A stretch of DNA of 64,000 bases from assembly GCA_017303475.1 (NCBI GenBank), contig JAFLBO010000002.1, positions 1 to 64,000 of the forward strand, written 5' to 3'. A program made the position numbers and the translations under genes. The stretch comes from Chitinophagales bacterium. Its GTDB lineage: Bacteria > Bacteroidota > Bacteroidia > Chitinophagales > Saprospiraceae. Shown piece by piece: positions 34,111-43,400 of this stretch. The stretch's first letter is position 1, and each line of letters starts with the position of its first letter. Below the pieces are notes generated by a model. The model saw nothing but the letters and a program-made list of their open reading frames with translations, ran no database searches and was not told where the DNA came from.

Positions 34111-34128
34111 GATCAGCTCATTAAATCG

Positions 34129-34932
34129 TTAAGCAGGATTGTTTTTCAGATAAAGTGCAGGTAAAAATCCTGACAGGTGCTGCATCTCTTCCGAGCAGTG
34201 CGTAAGCAAATCCCTGGCCTGTTGCGCGGGTAGTTTGGCCAAAAGTGGTAGCAGCGGATTGAGTATGCCCGCCAGCCAACCAGCCCCCCGCCAGGCAACA
34301 TAGCGTCCGCCCATCCAGAATCTGGAGCGCATTTCCGCACCACCGGCTACTGGTCGCACCTGGTGTATCAGCCAGCCTGCATCCAGCGGCGCTATGCTCA
34401 GTCCAACCCTGGCGCATACGTACAGTACAGATTTCGGATTGGTCGGATCAAAAGCCGGCAAGCCCAGCTTTTCCGGCGCAACAAATTGAATATCAGCTTT
34501 TTCCAGGGTGGTTCCAATGTATTCTTCAATCGCGGAAACCCGTCCAACATAGGACACCTCAGAACATCCGTCTCTCCAGCGGGCGCTTTGATGGGCACGT
34601 GGATGCCAGAGTTTATAGCGATTGTCTTCCAGGCTATGCCAGCCAAACCACCAGTGAACCATAGCTGGCGTAACGCCGGGCATGGGGGTGCGCAAGGCTA
34701 CCCTAATGGCTCCATCTGGCTCCCGGGTAAAACCATACTCTGTATCCTGCACCACCGCCCATTGTAATGCCTCCACAGCTTGAGCCAGATCGGGCAGGGC
34801 GCCGGCAGGCAAGGCATTTGCCATGGCTTTTATAACCTGATCCGTTGGGGCAGGAATATTTTCAGAATAAAACATGCCGTAGGATGCCTGATAATCTGAT
34901 GCGTGATACCCGGTGTATTTTAGGTTTTTCAT
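34129..34932 (-). CDS. DAPG hydrolase (PhlG/phloretin hydrolase)-family protein
   Basis: A 267-residue member of the family that cleaves C-C bonds of acylated phloroglucinols (2,4-diacetylphloroglucinol hydrolase PhlG, phloretin hydrolase). The signature VHWWFGWH (92-99) followed by RYKLWHPRAH (105-114) is clear, and H245-x3-E249 matches the HxxxE zinc-ligand pair of PhlG. Length is close to PhlG (about 290). It is expected to be a cytoplasmic zinc enzyme acting on a phenolic ketone; the natural substrate here is unknown. It lies between a TetR gene and the flavoenzyme gene, with an operator-like site 8 bp upstream of its ATG. Confidence 0.85.
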   Translation of the reverse strand: MKNLKYTGYHASDYQASYGMFYSENIPAPTDQVIKAMANALPAGALPDLAQAVEALQWAVVQDTEYGFTREPDGAIRVALRTPMPGVTPAMVHWWFGWHSLEDNRYKLWHPRAHQSARWRDGCSEVSYVGRVSAIEEYIGTTLEKADIQFVAPEKLGLPAFDPTNPKSVLYVCARVGLSIAPLDAGWLIHQVRPVAGGAEMRSRFWMGGRYVAWRGAGWLAGILNPLLPLLAKLPAQQARDLLTHCSEEMQHLSGFLPALYLKNNPA

Positions 34933-34939
34933 TAAACTA

Positions 34940-34961
34940 TTTTGTTCGACAATTTTGTTTA
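34940..34961. promoter_or_regulatory. Putative TetR operator, copy 1
   Basis: TTTTGTTCGACAA followed by TTTTGTTTA, 22 bases, differs at only two positions from the site at 35624-35645 upstream of the TetR gene. The centre TTGT-TCG-ACAA is a palindrome. It lies directly upstream of the DAPG-hydrolase start, so binding would block its transcription. Confidence 0.7.
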
Positions 34962-35004
34962 ATAAAGTGTAAAAAAATAGCGCTTTAAAGCGCCGCTTTC
35001 ACAC

Positions 35005-35613
35005 TCAGGGCTGGATGCCTTTTATCAGCAAGTCAAGCACAGCCTTTCTGCGTCTCCGAATGAAGGCCTTCATAGCTTCCTTATTACGTTTTTCTTTCGT
35101 GGCGATGTAAGTACTCACCAAATAAGGTCCGGTACAAAGCGACCATATATGAATAACCAGGTCTTCTGCCAGTATATCCTGTCTAATCTGACCATTTTGA
35201 CGTGCTTTTTCCATCAATGGCTCTAGTAAACCAGGGGCATTTTCCTCCTGGGCATAACCCAGGTTGAGGAGTAAATCCGGGCGTTCATTGAGTATGTTGA
35301 CTACAAAACTGGGCAGGCCCGGGTTTTCTTCCAGCATATCGGAAAGCACTTTTACCAGAATTTCAATCATGGCAAAAAGATCCGGACCTTCCTGAGCCAC
35401 CCGCTGGATATGAGGCAATACGGCGCTGAAGGTTTTATTCAGGACCGCTTCAAAAAGCGCTTCTTTCGTACTGAAATAGTAATGCAGCATGGTACGGCTG
35501 ATACCAGCCCTGGTGGCTATGCGACTGGTTCTGGCTCCATTAAACCCGTGCAGGTGGAATTCCTGAAGGGCGGCATCCAAAATCAACTGCTGGGTATTGT
35601 GTTCTGCTGCCAA
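35005..35613 (-). CDS. TetR/AcrR-family transcriptional regulator
   Basis: A 202-residue TetR regulator. The N-terminal helix-turn-helix domain is complete (ILDAALQEFHLHGFNGARTSRIATRAGISRTMLHYYFSTKEALFEAVL); the C-terminal ligand domain is helical with a basic end (RNKEAMKAFIRRRRKAVLDLL). The start is a TTG at 35613: a stop lies just upstream in frame and the next ATG is inside the HTH. It probably represses itself and the hydrolase/flavoenzyme pair through the two matching sites, with release by a phenolic ligand (inference). Confidence 0.9.
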   Translation of the reverse strand: MAAEHNTQQLILDAALQEFHLHGFNGARTSRIATRAGISRTMLHYYFSTKEALFEAVLNKTFSAVLPHIQRVAQEGPDLFAMIEILVKVLSDMLEENPGLPSFVVNILNERPDLLLNLGYAQEENAPGLLEPLMEKARQNGQIRQDILAEDLVIHIWSLCTGPYLVSTYIATKEKRNKEAMKAFIRRRRKAVLDLLIKGIQP

Positions 35614-35623
35614 AATTCAACTT

Positions 35624-35645
35624 TTTTGTTCGACAAAATTGTTTA
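35624..35645. promoter_or_regulatory. Putative TetR operator, copy 2
   Basis: TTTTGTTCGACAA followed by AATTGTTTA, 10 bp upstream of the TetR start and within the 112-bp divergent gap to the Nif3 gene. Almost identical to copy 1 at 34940-34961, supporting autoregulation. Confidence 0.7.
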
Positions 35646-35725
35646 TATTGAATTCATTTTTCCAAATTTTAAGGTCAATATTTTTTTCGCTGTGCTGAAA
35701 AGATCAATTTTGCGGTAAAAAAAGC

Positions 35726-36511
35726 ATGAAAATAGCAGAAGTTTTGTCAGTATTGGAAGCGGTGGCTCCACCCTATTTGCAGGAATCGTACGACAATGCC
35801 GGGCTGATTGTTGGCGATCCGGTGCAGGAGGTAACCGGAGTGCTTTGTTGTTTGGACTCCACCGAAGCCATCATTGAGGAGGCCATTGTTAAAGGCTGCA
35901 ACCTGGTAGTAGCTCACCATCCTATTGTATTTCGCGGCTTAAAGCGACTCAATGGCTCCACGTATATTGAACGGACCGTCATCAAAGCCATTCGGCATGG
36001 CATAGCCATTTATGCCATTCATACCAATCTGGACAATGTATTCAGGCAGGGCGTAAACAGCAAAATAGCTGAAAAGCTGAACCTACAGCATACCCGAATT
36101 TTGGCGCCCAAAGCGGGAGATCCGGAAATCGGAGCTGGAATAATTGGCCATTTAGCAGAACCGGTAACAGAAAATGCATTTCTGGCATTTACCAAGCAGG
36201 CACTTCAAACGGCTTGCATCCGGCACACTGCCTTGCGCGGACGAGAGGTGCGTACAGTGGCGGTGTGTGGTGGAGCAGGCAGCTTCTTGTTGCCGGAAGC
36301 CTTGCGGCAGGGCGCCGATTTTTTTGTCACTGCCGATTTCAAATACCACGAGTTTTTTGACGCCGAAGGCAAGCTGGTCATCGCGGATGTTGGACATTTT
36401 GAGAGTGAACAATTCACTATTGAACTTTTATTCAGCATTTTACAAGAAAAATTCCCTACTTTTGCGCTCCATTTGACTAACCTCAATACCAACCCGGTTT
36501 TCTATGCTTGA
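35726..36511 (+). CDS. Nif3-like dinuclear metal-centre protein
   Basis: A 261-residue member of the NIF3/YbgI (DUF34) family. Metal-ligand motifs visible: VAHHPIVFRGLKRL, AIHTNLDN and, near the C terminus, ADVGHFESEQ. It is the short form, lacking the PII-like insert found in roughly 365-residue homologues of many Bacteroidota. It forms a hexameric ring; proposed as a hydrolase or metal chaperone, true role unsettled. The next gene, a zinc-ribbon protein, lies 57 bp downstream, a pairing frequent in Bacteroidota. Confidence 0.92.
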   Translation: MKIAEVLSVLEAVAPPYLQESYDNAGLIVGDPVQEVTGVLCCLDSTEAIIEEAIVKGCNLVVAHHPIVFRGLKRLNGSTYIERTVIKAIRHGIAIYAIHTNLDNVFRQGVNSKIAEKLNLQHTRILAPKAGDPEIGAGIIGHLAEPVTENAFLAFTKQALQTACIRHTALRGREVRTVAVCGGAGSFLLPEALRQGADFFVTADFKYHEFFDAEGKLVIADVGHFESEQFTIELLFSILQEKFPTFALHLTNLNTNPVFYA

Positions 36512-36568
36512 AAAGCGTTGAAAATCAACCCAATAACTCAGTAACCTCTCACTCATTCCAATTATAGA

Positions 36569-37321
36569 ATGGCCGTAGAAGCATCCATTGCCGACAAACT
36601 CCAAATGCTGTGGAACTTGCAGCAGATTGATTCACAACTCGATGAAATCCAGATTCTCAAAGGTGAACTTCCCATGGAAGTAGCTGATTTGGAAGACGAG
36701 GTAGCGGGTTTGGACACCCGTATTAAAAAAATGAAGGCTGTGCTCAAGGAAAGTGAGCAGGATATTGCCAAACTGCAAACTCAGGCCAAAGATGCCGATG
36801 CCAACATCAAAAGGTATCAGAAGCAATTAGACGAGGTAAAAAACAACCGCGAATACGAGGCGCTTCAAAAAGAAATTGAACTGGCCAAGCTGGACATTCA
36901 ATTGTCAGAAAAGCGCGTTCGGGAAGCTAAAAGCAGCCTGGAAAGCAAAAAAGAAAGCCTTCTGGTTGCTGAAGCCAAGTTCGAAGCCAAACAAAAAGAA
37001 CTCGACGCAAAAAAAGTTGAGCTGCAAGGCGTAATTGAAAAAACGGAAGGTGAAGAAAAGCGCCTGCACAAACAGAGTGAAAAAGCCCGCGAAGGCATCG
37101 AAGCCCGACTGTTGAACGCTTACGATAAAACACGTCGCACTTACCGCAACGGTATTGCTGTGGCAACTGTAGAGCGCAACTCCTGTGGGGGCTGTTTCAA
37201 CAATGTGCCACCACAAATCCAGCTGGAAATTGGATTGCACAAGCGCGTTATTGCCTGCGAACACTGCGGACGAATTCTGGTGGACCAAAGCATCGTTTCT
37301 CCGGAGAACGCTGAAGTCTGA
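36569..37321 (+). CDS. C4 zinc-ribbon coiled-coil protein (CT398-like)
   Basis: A 250-residue protein of the zf-RING_7 (PF02591) family. Residues about 10-190 form a long antiparallel coiled coil rich in Lys and Glu; residues about 205-240 form the zinc ribbon with CGGC...CEHC (NSCGGCFNNVPPQIQLEIGLHKR followed by VIACEHCGRILV). Related chlamydial CT398 binds RpoN and secretion ATPases, which is of interest because a sigma-54-type promoter is present at 53803. Cytoplasmic. Follows the Nif3 gene; terminator at 37338. Confidence 0.9.
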   Translation: MAVEASIADKLQMLWNLQQIDSQLDEIQILKGELPMEVADLEDEVAGLDTRIKKMKAVLKESEQDIAKLQTQAKDADANIKRYQKQLDEVKNNREYEALQKEIELAKLDIQLSEKRVREAKSSLESKKESLLVAEAKFEAKQKELDAKKVELQGVIEKTEGEEKRLHKQSEKAREGIEARLLNAYDKTRRTYRNGIAVATVERNSCGGCFNNVPPQIQLEIGLHKRVIACEHCGRILVDQSIVSPENAEV

Positions 37322-37337
37322 TTATCGCCGCTTACTC

Positions 37338-37377
37338 AAAAAAGCCTGCCGATCCCTCAGGAACGGCAGGCTTTTTT
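37338..37377 (+). terminator. Rho-independent terminator of the Nif3/zinc-ribbon operon
   Basis: AAAAAAGCCTGCCG at 37338-37351 pairs perfectly with CGGCAGGCTTTTTT at 37364-37377, loop of 12. Confidence 0.92.
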
Positions 37378-37858
37378 GTTGTACTGAAAAGAAATATTGC
37401 CCCAAAAATTAAAATTTTAACACATTAAAACATTGATAATCAATCAATTTAAAATTTGATAACATTTGACTGATCACGAATGGCATGCGATTTGGCATAT
37501 AGCTGACATCTGCGGCATCTGAACAACTGCCGGCCAACATCTGCCAAACACTATGAATCCTTTTACTCCCCCCAACACTTACAGATCCGGACTGGATATT
37601 TTTCGATTTTTTCCACCATCAGTTATGTTAAAGTTTGCAACAGCATCAGCATATCAAAAAGTCTGATAATATATTGTTGCACCCCTGTTTTACCCACCAT
37701 AACTGATCAATCGAAAAAAAACAAGGCATTTTACTGAGCGACTATGGCTACTCGACTCAGGTGCATCCGTCATAAATTCGTCGGAAAAAAATGTTAAAGC
37801 ACTTGACGTTCCCACAAATCGTCGTTCCTTGCAATGTTTTTTTTAATATCCTTGTCTC
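37378..37858. other. Gene-free A+T-rich spacer with an imperfect inverted repeat
   Basis: No gene is supported. It holds ATTGATAATCAATCAATT at 37432-37449 (near-copy of the motif at 31330) and an imperfect foldback: TTTTTCGAT...ATCAGTTATG around 37600-37627 against CATAACTGAT...ATCGAAAAA around 37698-37719. A 37-codon frame starting at 37552 has no recognisable features. Confidence 0.5.
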
Positions 37859-38410
37859 ATGTTTCTCATGGAACGCCCGTTTCGCCTTTCCCTTGTAACC
37901 CTCCTATTCGCAGGCTTGCTCTGCGGATCTACAACCCTGCGGTCGCAGGACTTCATCATATACGACAATCTGGAGCAACTTCAGGCGCGTATAGATCGAG
38001 CTGGCGACACCACTTTGGTGCTCAATTTTTGGGCTACCTGGTGCAAACCTTGTGTTGAGGAGCTTCCCTGCTTTGATGAACTCCGTGCCTATTACGGCAC
38101 TTCAAATATTCAGATAGTATTGGTTAGCCTGGACTTTAAAAGCCAGCTGGAGAAAAAATTCATCCCTTTCCTGAAACAGCAGAAACTGGAATCTGAAGTG
38201 GTGCTGATGGCCGATCAGGATCTGAACACCTGGATACCCATGATTTATGAGGATTGGGACGGTGCAATTCCGGCCACCTTATTGATCAAAGGGAAAAAAC
38301 GCAGATTTACTGTAGGCAAGTTTGAAAATTTTGAAGAATTAGAAACTTTTGTCCGTCCGTTCGTCACAGATTCAGCAGCGGTGTTTGACGGACAAGGAAG
38401 CAAGAAATAG
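37859..38410 (+). CDS. TlpA-like exported thioredoxin
   Basis: A 183-residue thioredoxin-fold protein with an N-terminal signal segment (hydrophobic residues about 10-28) and the active site W61-C-K-P-C65 in LNFWATWCKPCVEELP. The KPC form is typical of TlpA/ResA-type periplasmic thiol reductases. It probably reduces or isomerises disulfides in the periplasm. Start at ATG 37859, or at the ATG three codons later. The next thioredoxin-like gene follows by 93 bp. Confidence 0.9.
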   Translation: MFLMERPFRLSLVTLLFAGLLCGSTTLRSQDFIIYDNLEQLQARIDRAGDTTLVLNFWATWCKPCVEELPCFDELRAYYGTSNIQIVLVSLDFKSQLEKKFIPFLKQQKLESEVVLMADQDLNTWIPMIYEDWDGAIPATLLIKGKKRRFTVGKFENFEELETFVRPFVTDSAAVFDGQGSKK

Positions 38411-38503
38411 TTGCCCAATTTTACCCGACCCGATTTTTTCGCATCAACCGAGCATACTCCCGCTTTCACGCATCGTTTCAAATTTTTTAATATTTTTTTA
38501 CTC

Positions 38504-39175
38504 ATGAAAACTCCCCTACTCCTCCCTTTGGTTCTCGCGGCATTCTTGCTGCTTTCTCAAAGTGCAACCACCCCTAAAGGGTACGCTGTCGGCGACGTTG
38601 CCGAAAACTTTACCCTGAAAAGTGTGACCGGCGACTTCGTGTCGCTCTCCGATTTTCAGGATGCAAAAGGTGTGATTGTGGTATTTACCTGCAACCACTG
38701 CCCCTTTGCTCAGTTGTATGAACAACGGATCATTGACTTACACAAAACTTATGCACCAAAAGGCTATCCGGTGGTTGCGATCAACCCTAATAGCCCCATT
38801 GTAGCGCCAGAAGACAGCTTTGAAAAAATGCAGGAGCGTGCCAAAGTTCGGCACTATCCATTCGCGTATCTGTTTGATGAACACCAAACTGTTTATCCAA
38901 AGTTTGGCGCTACCAGAACTCCGCATGTTTTCCTGCTCGACGAAACACGTGCAGTGCGTTATATTGGTGCCATAGACAACAATGCTGAGGCGCCCGGCCC
39001 AACCACCCAGCGTTACCTGGAAAATGCGATTCAATCCTTAATGGATGGAGAAAATCCGGATCCGGCCAGTACCAAATCTGTTGGCTGCACCATTAAAAAG
39101 GCGCCCAGGCCAGCACCCTCAGTTACTCCACCTGCCACAGAACCAGTTGCCAATTCAGGCAATGACCCCAAGTAA
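38504..39175 (+). CDS. Exported AhpC/TSA-type thioredoxin-fold protein
   Basis: A 223-residue protein from ATG 38504, where a signal peptide begins (MKTPLLLPLVLAAFLLL). The redoxin domain has C63-N-H-C66 in FTCNHCPFAQLYE, a motif of a peroxiredoxin-like group, and a conserved cis-Pro region (GATRTPHVFLLD). The C terminus is proline-rich and contains an extra cysteine (GCTIKKA). Periplasmic redox function likely; substrate unknown. The frame extends upstream to 38411 but those 31 residues lack signal-like character. Followed by the octamer array and terminator. Confidence 0.87.
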   Translation: MKTPLLLPLVLAAFLLLSQSATTPKGYAVGDVAENFTLKSVTGDFVSLSDFQDAKGVIVVFTCNHCPFAQLYEQRIIDLHKTYAPKGYPVVAINPNSPIVAPEDSFEKMQERAKVRHYPFAYLFDEHQTVYPKFGATRTPHVFLLDETRAVRYIGAIDNNAEAPGPTTQRYLENAIQSLMDGENPDPASTKSVGCTIKKAPRPAPSVTPPATEPVANSGNDPK

Positions 39176-39196
39176 AAGGCACAAAGTATAAACGCC

Positions 39197-39324
39197 GAAG
39201 GCACGAAGGCACGAAGGCACGAAGGCACGAAGGCACGAAGGCACGAAGGCACGAAGGCACGAAGGCACGAAGGCACGAAGGCACGAAGGCACGAAGGCAC
39301 GAAGGCACGAAGGCACGAAGGCAC
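39197..39324 (+). repeat. Locus C: 16 perfect GAAGGCAC octamers
   Basis: Exactly 16 identical 8-bp units fill 128 bp. The last unit runs into the terminator stem. Degenerate copies in the opposite orientation (GCGCCTTCGTGCC and GTGCCTTC forms) occupy about 39389-39437, just before the stop of the convergent PorP/SprF gene. Perfect identity suggests recent slippage expansion. Confidence 0.95.
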
Positions 39325-39360
39325 GAAGGGCCGGCTAAAAGCCGGCCCTTCGTGTTTTTT
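39322..39360 (+). terminator. Rho-independent terminator at the end of the octamer array
   Basis: CACGAAGGGCCGGC at 39322-39335 pairs perfectly with GCCGGCCCTTCGTG at 39341-39354 around a TAAAA loop, followed by T6. The stem base is formed by the final array unit. Confidence 0.95.
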
Positions 39361-39437
39361 AAACCAGCAGCGAAGCTGCTATCCTCTTTGCGCCTTCGTG
39401 CCTTTGCGCCTTCGTGTTTATCCTTCGTGCCTTCCAA

Positions 39438-40394
39438 TCAGAAGGGGCGCGCAGGTTTTACGGCTACTACATCATCCGGAGGATTGATGTACCAGCGCAC
39501 AGTGGCTTCTATGGAACCATTGTGGTGTCTGCGCAAGCGTGTGAGCCCAATATCATAGGAGAAACAAAAGAACAACTCATCAATAGCCTGTATACCCACC
39601 GCTACATCTATACTTTCACCGGCAAAATTGATGTCGCCACCAAGTCTGTAGGTTAAGCCGCCATAAAATTTATTCCGAAGCAAGGCGCTAACGTTCACTT
39701 CTGCATCCACAGGCGCACCCAAGGCATATCGAATGAGCACCTGAGGCGTAACCTTTAAATCTTCCGTAGCCTCCAGCTGAATTCCGCCCATGGCGTTGAA
39801 ATGCTGGACCTCGCGGGAAAGGGTTTCACCAAATTCTGCAAAATCAATGCTGTTGTTGACAATTCTGGGCAGCGCCAAGCCAGCATACCATTTGTTGGTG
39901 TATGCGTTGTAATAAACGCCTGCGCCAAAATTTGGCACAAATTTGCTTTTGGGATCCAAGGGTATACCCGGATCGCCCTGATCGATGGGAATAATGCGTG
40001 AATCTGCCCAGTTTTGGCGAAAATTTCGCATACTCGCCTGCAAACCAACCGCCAAAATCCCGCGTTTCATCTGAATGCGGTAGGCGTAAGCAATGTCAAA
40101 CGTCAGATTGGTGTTAATCCCAATGCTTTGTCTGGAAATATTTCCACCTATACCCACCCTGTTGTTCAACAACGGCTGGGTATAAGAAAGCGCCATGGAC
40201 TTAGGAGCGCCATCCATGCCCATCCACTGATTCCGGTAGATGGTTGTCAGCGTTGGCGACACGAAATTGCCGGCATAAGCAGGATTAAACGTCAGCTTAT
40301 TGAACATAAACTGGGTATACATTTGTTCCTGCTGAGCCGATACACCGCCCGCAAACAAAAGGAAAGTCAATATCAGGTATGGTTGTTTTGTCAT
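39438..40394 (-). CDS. PorP/SprF-family type IX secretion membrane protein
   Basis: A 318-residue outer-membrane protein with signal peptide (ending VSAQ) and the PorP_SprF N-terminal signature QQEQMYTQFMFNKLTFNPAYAG, followed by YRNQWMGMDGAPKS and multiple beta strands. Members associate with T9SS and help a specific type B cargo reach or attach to the surface. It directly follows (12 bp) the 2646-residue CHU_C protein gene on the same strand, the classic cargo/partner arrangement (SprB-SprF). Confidence 0.94.
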   Translation of the reverse strand: MTKQPYLILTFLLFAGGVSAQQEQMYTQFMFNKLTFNPAYAGNFVSPTLTTIYRNQWMGMDGAPKSMALSYTQPLLNNRVGIGGNISRQSIGINTNLTFDIAYAYRIQMKRGILAVGLQASMRNFRQNWADSRIIPIDQGDPGIPLDPKSKFVPNFGAGVYYNAYTNKWYAGLALPRIVNNSIDFAEFGETLSREVQHFNAMGGIQLEATEDLKVTPQVLIRYALGAPVDAEVNVSALLRNKFYGGLTYRLGGDINFAGESIDVAVGIQAIDELFFCFSYDIGLTRLRRHHNGSIEATVRWYINPPDDVVAVKPARPF

Positions 40395-40406
40395 GGTGCG
40401 GGAGGT

Positions 40407-43400
40407 TTATCTTTGGATCAACAGGAAGCCGGTTCTTGGCGCTGAGTTAGTGTCAAGTTTCACCCGGAAGAAATAGGTGCCAGCCGGCAAATCCTCATTA
40501 TTGTAAGTTCCTCCCCAGTTGTTCTGGTATGGCAGGGCGTGGAAAACTACATCCCCCCACTGATTGTAAATGGTTACCTCCAGATTGGCGGCGCCTTCGC
40601 CCAGGGTGCATTGATCCGGTATCCTGAACACATCGTTGAACCCATCATCATTAGGCGTAATGATGGTAGGGATGAAACACTCCGGCACTCCGCCTACCGT
40701 AAAGTTCACATTGGCAAAACTACATGCGTCCGGACATTGTGTATTACATATTCGGTACGTCAGCACATCATTGCCCGTGAAGCCGGTATTGGGTCGGTAC
40801 ACATAAGTTCCTATTGATGGATTACCTACGATGGTGCCATTTACAGGCTGTGTGGTAATGGTTACGGTAAAGGCATCCGGTAAATCATCGTTTGATAGTA
40901 CGTTGAATTGGGATGAAGAACCAAATGTCACATTCACATTATCCACAAACGCCGTTGGGAAAATTTCGTAATAAACCTCCAGGGTATCTTTATTTGAATT
41001 CGTATCGCAGGAGTCCCGGTTAACCGTCCAAACAAAAATATTGGAACCGCCAACCAACCCACAAACGGTTGTGGTATCATTAAAGGGATTGGTAAAGGTA
41101 GCCGCCGGATTATTCAGACAAATCCATTTGCCGGATTCAAAGGAAGCCAGAGGAGAAACTGTCAGTACCGTGCAATCATCATTACTGCAAATAAACTGGT
41201 TTGGACCCGTTTGAGGTTTTCCACTATGTACATAAATGGTTACCGGATCTGAACTTACACCACACCCCGGATTGCCAATAACCCAATAAAACGAATAGGT
41301 TTGTCCAAGACGGATATTGCCACTGATGGTTGAATTAGGATTCGAAGGATCGTCAATCACTATTCCCAAACCAGGCTGCAATTGCCCCCACTGCCCTTGA
41401 GTATTCACACCCTGGGTTGCATGAAGCTGAATGCCTGTAGGATCGCAAACATATTGATCTTCACCGGCATAAGCTACTTCCGGATACTGTGCTGTAATCT
41501 CCACAGTATCGCTGCTGAAGTTCCTGCATTCTCCATTGGACAAACTCCATACAAAGGTGTAGGTTGTGGCTGTATCAGTGCTAAAAAAAGAAGCAACAGG
41601 TGAACCGGCATTATCAATCGCTACAAGAGGGGTGCCAATCTGCGACCATAAACCTTTCACCATTCCAGGCAAAGGATTGGGCAAAGCATTCAATATGATA
41701 GGTACGCTATTACATGCAGGATGATTTATCCCGGCAAATGCGTTCACTCCGGCCGGAATAGTGTCAAACCGCACTGAAACAACACTGGAATAGACTGACC
41801 GGCAATAAGGTGTATCGGGAGTGCTGGCCACTACCCGGAATGTATGCGAGCCTGGCCCCAGAGCCTGCACCTGTGGATCCCCCAGGAACAATGTATTGAT
41901 GGTTGATGGTCCTTGAAGCACCAATCCTGAACCAGCATCTTCCCAGGTGTACTCCATCCCGCTAACGGGGTTAAGAATATTCAGGAAAGTACTGATGGGC
42001 GCATCAATACAAATGGCCGTCGGAGGTGGCGCAATATTCGGGGTTACCGGCGTATGCACTACTGTTACCATCAGAGAAGTCTCTCCTGAGCTGCATCCAA
42101 GCGCTTCTACATGTAATTTGTATTCTCCGGCCATATTAGTCATCACCGGACTTATGGATGGATTTTGAGCCATACTCATAAAACCAGCTGGCCCCGTCCA
42201 GAAATAATTGACCAAGGGTATCGGTATCGTATTACTGTACAAGTTCAGCACACCACCTTGGCAAACCGGAGAGCTTGAGCTAATGACCGGAGTGGGCGGG
42301 ATGGGGTTCACTGTAACAGTAACGGTATTGGAAATACCGGATTGGCACAACGCATTAGCAGATATTGCTGTTACTGTATAATTACCTGAATGCCAGGTTT
42401 GCGCATTGGGTATATTCAGCGTGGGTACAAGCGTAGTGGTATCTGGCAGATTTCCCGGACGGTTCCACAGGTATGACACGCCCTGTGTTGGATTTCCTAT
42501 GGTTAGCGTAACTGTAGCTCCTGCACATACAGGTTGCTGGGTTACGCTCAAACTGGGCGTTACCGGCGGCGCCTGGATATTGATTTCAGTGGTGGCAGGC
42601 AATGACGGGCATCCAAAGGAATCTTTTACCACCAGGGTATATTGACCATTAAAAGGCGTACAAACATCCGGAATTACCGGATTAGCCAGCGTTGAAGTTC
42701 CAAATGCCGGCGGACCTGTCCACAAATAGGTATACGGCGTGTTGGGGGAAGTAATACTGGCCGTCAGCACCGCATCCGTGGTGCCGTCGCAGCAAACAGG
42801 GGCATTGTTGCTGATGGAGCCAATAGCCGGCGGCGTTACGTTGGTTACCTGAACGGTGGAGGTATCGGCGCATCCGTAAGAAGTTTTTCCCACCACCTGA
42901 TAGATGCCACTGGCGCCATTTGGCACTGTGATATTCTTTGTAAAATGTTGTGAAGCATCCGGGAAAGTCCAACACCAGTTAAGCGGCACTTCAGACGAAA
43001 ATGTAGCGCTTAGCTGCAGCAGCGAGTCTTTGCAAATGGGTGTGTTTGCGCTTGCAGTAACCACCGGAATATCGTGTACATCCAGACAAATCGGATTGGA
43101 GGCATCTGAAAAGCAACCATTGGCAAAAACAATCACCGAATAGCATCCTTCATTCAGATTGCTTACATTCGGAATCTGCAGACTGTTCACGGTGGTCGTA
43201 ATATCTACCGGACCGGAAGGTGTTGGTATTGTCCAAAGGTATTGGGAAGCATTCAGGTTATTGCACACCAGTGTTACGGTCTGACCTGCACAGGCATTTA
43301 TGTTACCTCCCAATGCAGGTTTGGGAGGTTTGATACTTGGGGTTACCATTACCGTGTCAGGTATGGAGAAACAACCATTTTGCTGGGTTACCAGAATGTA

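Noticed and set aside
39197-39324. CRISPR array
   Set aside because: Units are 8 bp and contiguous, with no spacers and no cas genes.
39031-39437. Two minus-strand reading frames of about 100 residues with repeated LRAFVPSC
   Set aside because: They are translations of the 8-bp tandem array GAAGGCAC (three units give eight codons) and of the end of the redoxin gene; no start context or conserved sequence.
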